Under the pieces are notes generated by a model, which searched no databases, was not told the origin of the DNA, and saw only the letters and a list, made by a program, of their open reading frames with translations. Made by a program: the position numbers and the translations under genes. Shown here one piece after another: positions 13,702-15,497 of a stretch of DNA of 15,497 bases. The stretch's first letter is position 1, and each line of letters opens with the position of its first letter. The stretch lies in contig JAGWRJ010000063.1 in assembly GCA_028869725.1 (NCBI GenBank), forward strand, positions 1 through 15,497, given 5' to 3'. Origin of the DNA: Alphaproteobacteria bacterium (GTDB taxonomy: Bacteria > Pseudomonadota > Alphaproteobacteria > Micropepsales > Micropepsaceae).

Positions 13702-15036
13702 ATGATGAAGATTTTTATCGTTCTCGCGTCAGTTCTGACAATGACTTTAGTTGTCCCCGCATCGGACGCTTCGCCAATTCCCATAACGGCGGCCAGTCGC
13801 GTATTCGCACGGGCACACGCATTGTGTAGCGCTGACAATGGGCGCCTTTGGGGTGTCTCGCTCTGTGGTCCACTCATGCTATCCGACCCGCAGACCCGTG
13901 CGGCAATTGCAAATGTCCCCGTGGCCGGCGCCAAGCGTAGCGGCGCCTACTACCGCTTCACGCTCCCGGCCGACGCACCAATTGGCAATGCGCCGCTCAA
14001 ATACAATGGAATTCGCTTTGCGCAGATCATGTGGCCGCTCAAAGGTAGCTCGGACAAACAAGCTGTTACGTTGATGCACGAGTCGTTTCACCGCATTCAA
14101 CCAAAACTTGGATTTGTCAGCGAGAATAGTCAGAAGGTCGCCTGGATGATCTCAGGAGATCCTGCACTCGACACGGAAACGGGACGCATTTGGCTACGTG
14201 GCGAAATCCATGCGTTGCGCCGCGCACTAACCTCGAGCGGCAGCGCGCGAAGGACGGCACTGACAGACGCACTTGAGTTACGTGCCTATCGTCACGCAGT
14301 CCTCCCCTCGACGATTACGCCAGAACACATGCTGGACATCGTCGAGGGTCTCGCCGAGTCCACCGGAATCGACGTCGGCTTGCCTCGCAAACGCCGAATA
14401 GCATACACGCTGTACGATATGAAGGTCGCAGAGGCAAAGCCGAACTACGCACGCGAGTTCTTTTTCGCCATCGGCCCTGCATATTCAGAGCTACTCGATG
14501 CTGCTGAACCAAACTGGCGGCGCTCCGTAACCCCAAAGACCTCGATTACAGTTCTTGCGGCCCGAGCTTATGGCATTACTGTTACGATACCGACCGCGTC
14601 CCAGGCTCAGGCCATCCTGATGCGTTATGATGGCAGCACAATCGAGCACGAAGAGGCGGCACGGGAAGCCGCGCGCGTAGCACGCGACGCCAGATACCGT
14701 GCCGAACTTGTCTTCGGCCCAACCTTAAGGCTGCCAATGAAGGACTTCAGGATCAGCTTCAATGCCAAGTACACGGAGCGCTTAGGTCACTACGGCTCGG
14801 TATACCACCACGTCACTATCAGTGCGCCGTGGGGCAGGATTGTTGTTTCGCATGGCGATGCGATTATCAACGAAGCTTTTAGCACACTTTCGGTTGCCAC
14901 TCCTGCAAGGCTTACGGGGCCCACCGTGCACGGCGACGGGTGGGTCCTGATGCTCTCCCGACAGGCTAGGATCATTCGAGATCCGAAGCGACCGGGCTCA
15001 TATACTGTCGCATCCGGCATTTCTTCCCGGCATTGA
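13702..15036 (+). CDS. Secreted or periplasmic HExxH metalloprotease-like protein
   Basis: A 444-residue precursor. Residues 1-24 are a signal peptide: MMKIF, a hydrophobic core (IVLASVLTMTLVV), then PASDA before SPIP, a plausible AxA-type cleavage site. HESFH (residues 126-130) in TLMHESFHRIQ is the zinc-protease HExxH motif, and VEGLAEST (E215 and E219) supplies a likely third ligand, as in gluzincins. The C-terminal 120 residues are beta-rich and may be a separate domain. AGGGAGGGG directly precedes the tandem ATG at 13702/13705, so an upstream in-frame start at 13642 is unlikely. The substrate is unknown and I cannot name the family. It has no close neighbours on its strand and appears monocistronic. 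Confidence 0.78.
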   Translation: MMKIFIVLASVLTMTLVVPASDASPIPITAASRVFARAHALCSADNGRLWGVSLCGPLMLSDPQTRAAIANVPVAGAKRSGAYYRFTLPADAPIGNAPLKYNGIRFAQIMWPLKGSSDKQAVTLMHESFHRIQPKLGFVSENSQKVAWMISGDPALDTETGRIWLRGEIHALRRALTSSGSARRTALTDALELRAYRHAVLPSTITPEHMLDIVEGLAESTGIDVGLPRKRRIAYTLYDMKVAEAKPNYAREFFFAIGPAYSELLDAAEPNWRRSVTPKTSITVLAARAYGITVTIPTASQAQAILMRYDGSTIEHEEAAREAARVARDARYRAELVFGPTLRLPMKDFRISFNAKYTERLGHYGSVYHHVTISAPWGRIVVSHGDAIINEAFSTLSVATPARLTGPTVHGDGWVLMLSRQARIIRDPKRPGSYTVASGISSRH

Positions 15037-15075
15037 CGTCATGCGGAGGCATGCATTTTAGAGCACGACATTAGT

Positions 15076-15249
15076 ATGAGTCCCGGGAGGTCGCAGACCG
15101 GTAGCATGCGCGCGGATAAACCCGGTTCGTTCACCAACGCCGCTATCGCCTATTTAAAGGAACTTTGCGAGATGGTTGTGGATACGTATTCGAATCTGCA
15201 GAAGAGCGAGATAACCGACACGATGTCTGAGACATTGGGCGAGCAGTGA
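15076..15249 (+). CDS. Possible small protein of unknown function
   Basis: A 57-residue frame starting MSPGRSQTGSMRADKPGSF and continuing with a helical segment (AIAYLKELCEMVVDTYSNLQ) and an acidic end (SETLGEQ). Composition is protein-like, but there is no convincing ribosome binding site; an internal ATG at 15106 is an alternative start. It follows the protease gene by 40 bp on the same strand. No family is recognised. Confidence 0.3.
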   Translation: MSPGRSQTGSMRADKPGSFTNAAIAYLKELCEMVVDTYSNLQKSEITDTMSETLGEQ

Positions 15250-15458
15250 CGTCGCAATTTTTCAGATACACCAACGAACACTGGTGGAGCATATGCATTG
15301 ACACAATTCTGTCCGTACCCCTCCCAGCCTGATGCTCGCTCGCGCGTTCAATCGATATTGTAAAGCCCCCTGATCAAGAACATACCCGTCCCCCTCGAGT
15401 CGGTCCGAAGGACCTGCACCCGAGCCTATCGCGATGAATGTTACGACGAGGCCAAGTC

Positions 15459-15497
15459 ATGAGTTTTGAGATTTTCACGCTTGTTTCGGGAACCTAC
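15459..15497 (+). CDS. Start of a gene running off the right edge
   Basis: Thirteen codons, MSFEIFTLVSGTY, follow a good ribosome binding site (GAGG, seven bases before the ATG). The reading frame is open to the window end. Too little is visible to suggest a function. The stretch 15250-15458 before it has no supported gene. Confidence 0.45.
   Translation, partial: MSFEIFTLVSGTY

Noticed and set aside
1..15497. CRISPR array or rRNA genes
   Set aside because: No regularly spaced repeats with unique spacers and no rRNA-like sequence were seen on either strand.

Overview
The window looks like chromosomal DNA of a high-GC alphaproteobacterium. The clearest sign is a textbook alphaproteobacterial LexA box (GTTC-N7-GTTC, 919-933). 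GTG starts and probable leaderless transcripts fit this. I cannot name a genus from the sequence.

Left flank (1-3323), apparently core genome: the N-terminal part of an RhlE-type DEAD-box RNA helicase (minus strand, running off the left edge); a small gene of unknown function under a LexA box; an eight-helix membrane protein with two DoxX-like halves; and a TMEM165/GDT1 (UPF0016) manganese exporter preceded by a well-preserved yybP-ykoY manganese riboswitch.

Scarred zone (3324-5065): a Fic gene lacking its 5' half, a gene-free stretch of trinucleotide-rich DNA and hairpins, and remnants including what looks like the first codons of a DUF736 gene (a family common on alphaproteobacterial plasmids and integrative elements) running into an unrelated frame.

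Putative tRNA-anchored island (5066-12766): a 15-bp copy of the 3' end of tRNA-Gly(CCC), including its CCA, lies at 5066-5080; the tRNA itself is at 12753-12826. Between the two copies all genes lie on the minus strand, the same strand as the tRNA: an AbiEi-like/Fic fusion, a second Fic protein, the AbiEi/AbiEii type IV toxin-antitoxin pair (toxin gene apparently frameshifted), HipB/HipA, and an HNH endonuclease. No integrase is visible. This is a compact stack of growth-arrest and defence modules with its own operators: a 16-bp inverted repeat at abiEi, an ATGACAT palindrome on the hipB promoter, and a 24-bp motif found twice before the Fic fusion and once upstream of hipB.

Right flank (12827-15497): about 875 bp with no supportable gene, a secreted HExxH metalloprotease-like protein, a possible small gene, and the first 13 codons of another gene at the right edge.

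The genes with a shared logic are the toxin modules. Two Fic proteins in the island and the truncated one outside it carry the class II inhibitory motif SNxIEG before the catalytic HPFxDGNGR motif, so each probably restrains itself. AbiE and HipBA are two-gene operons with 4-bp ATGA overlaps and antitoxin first.
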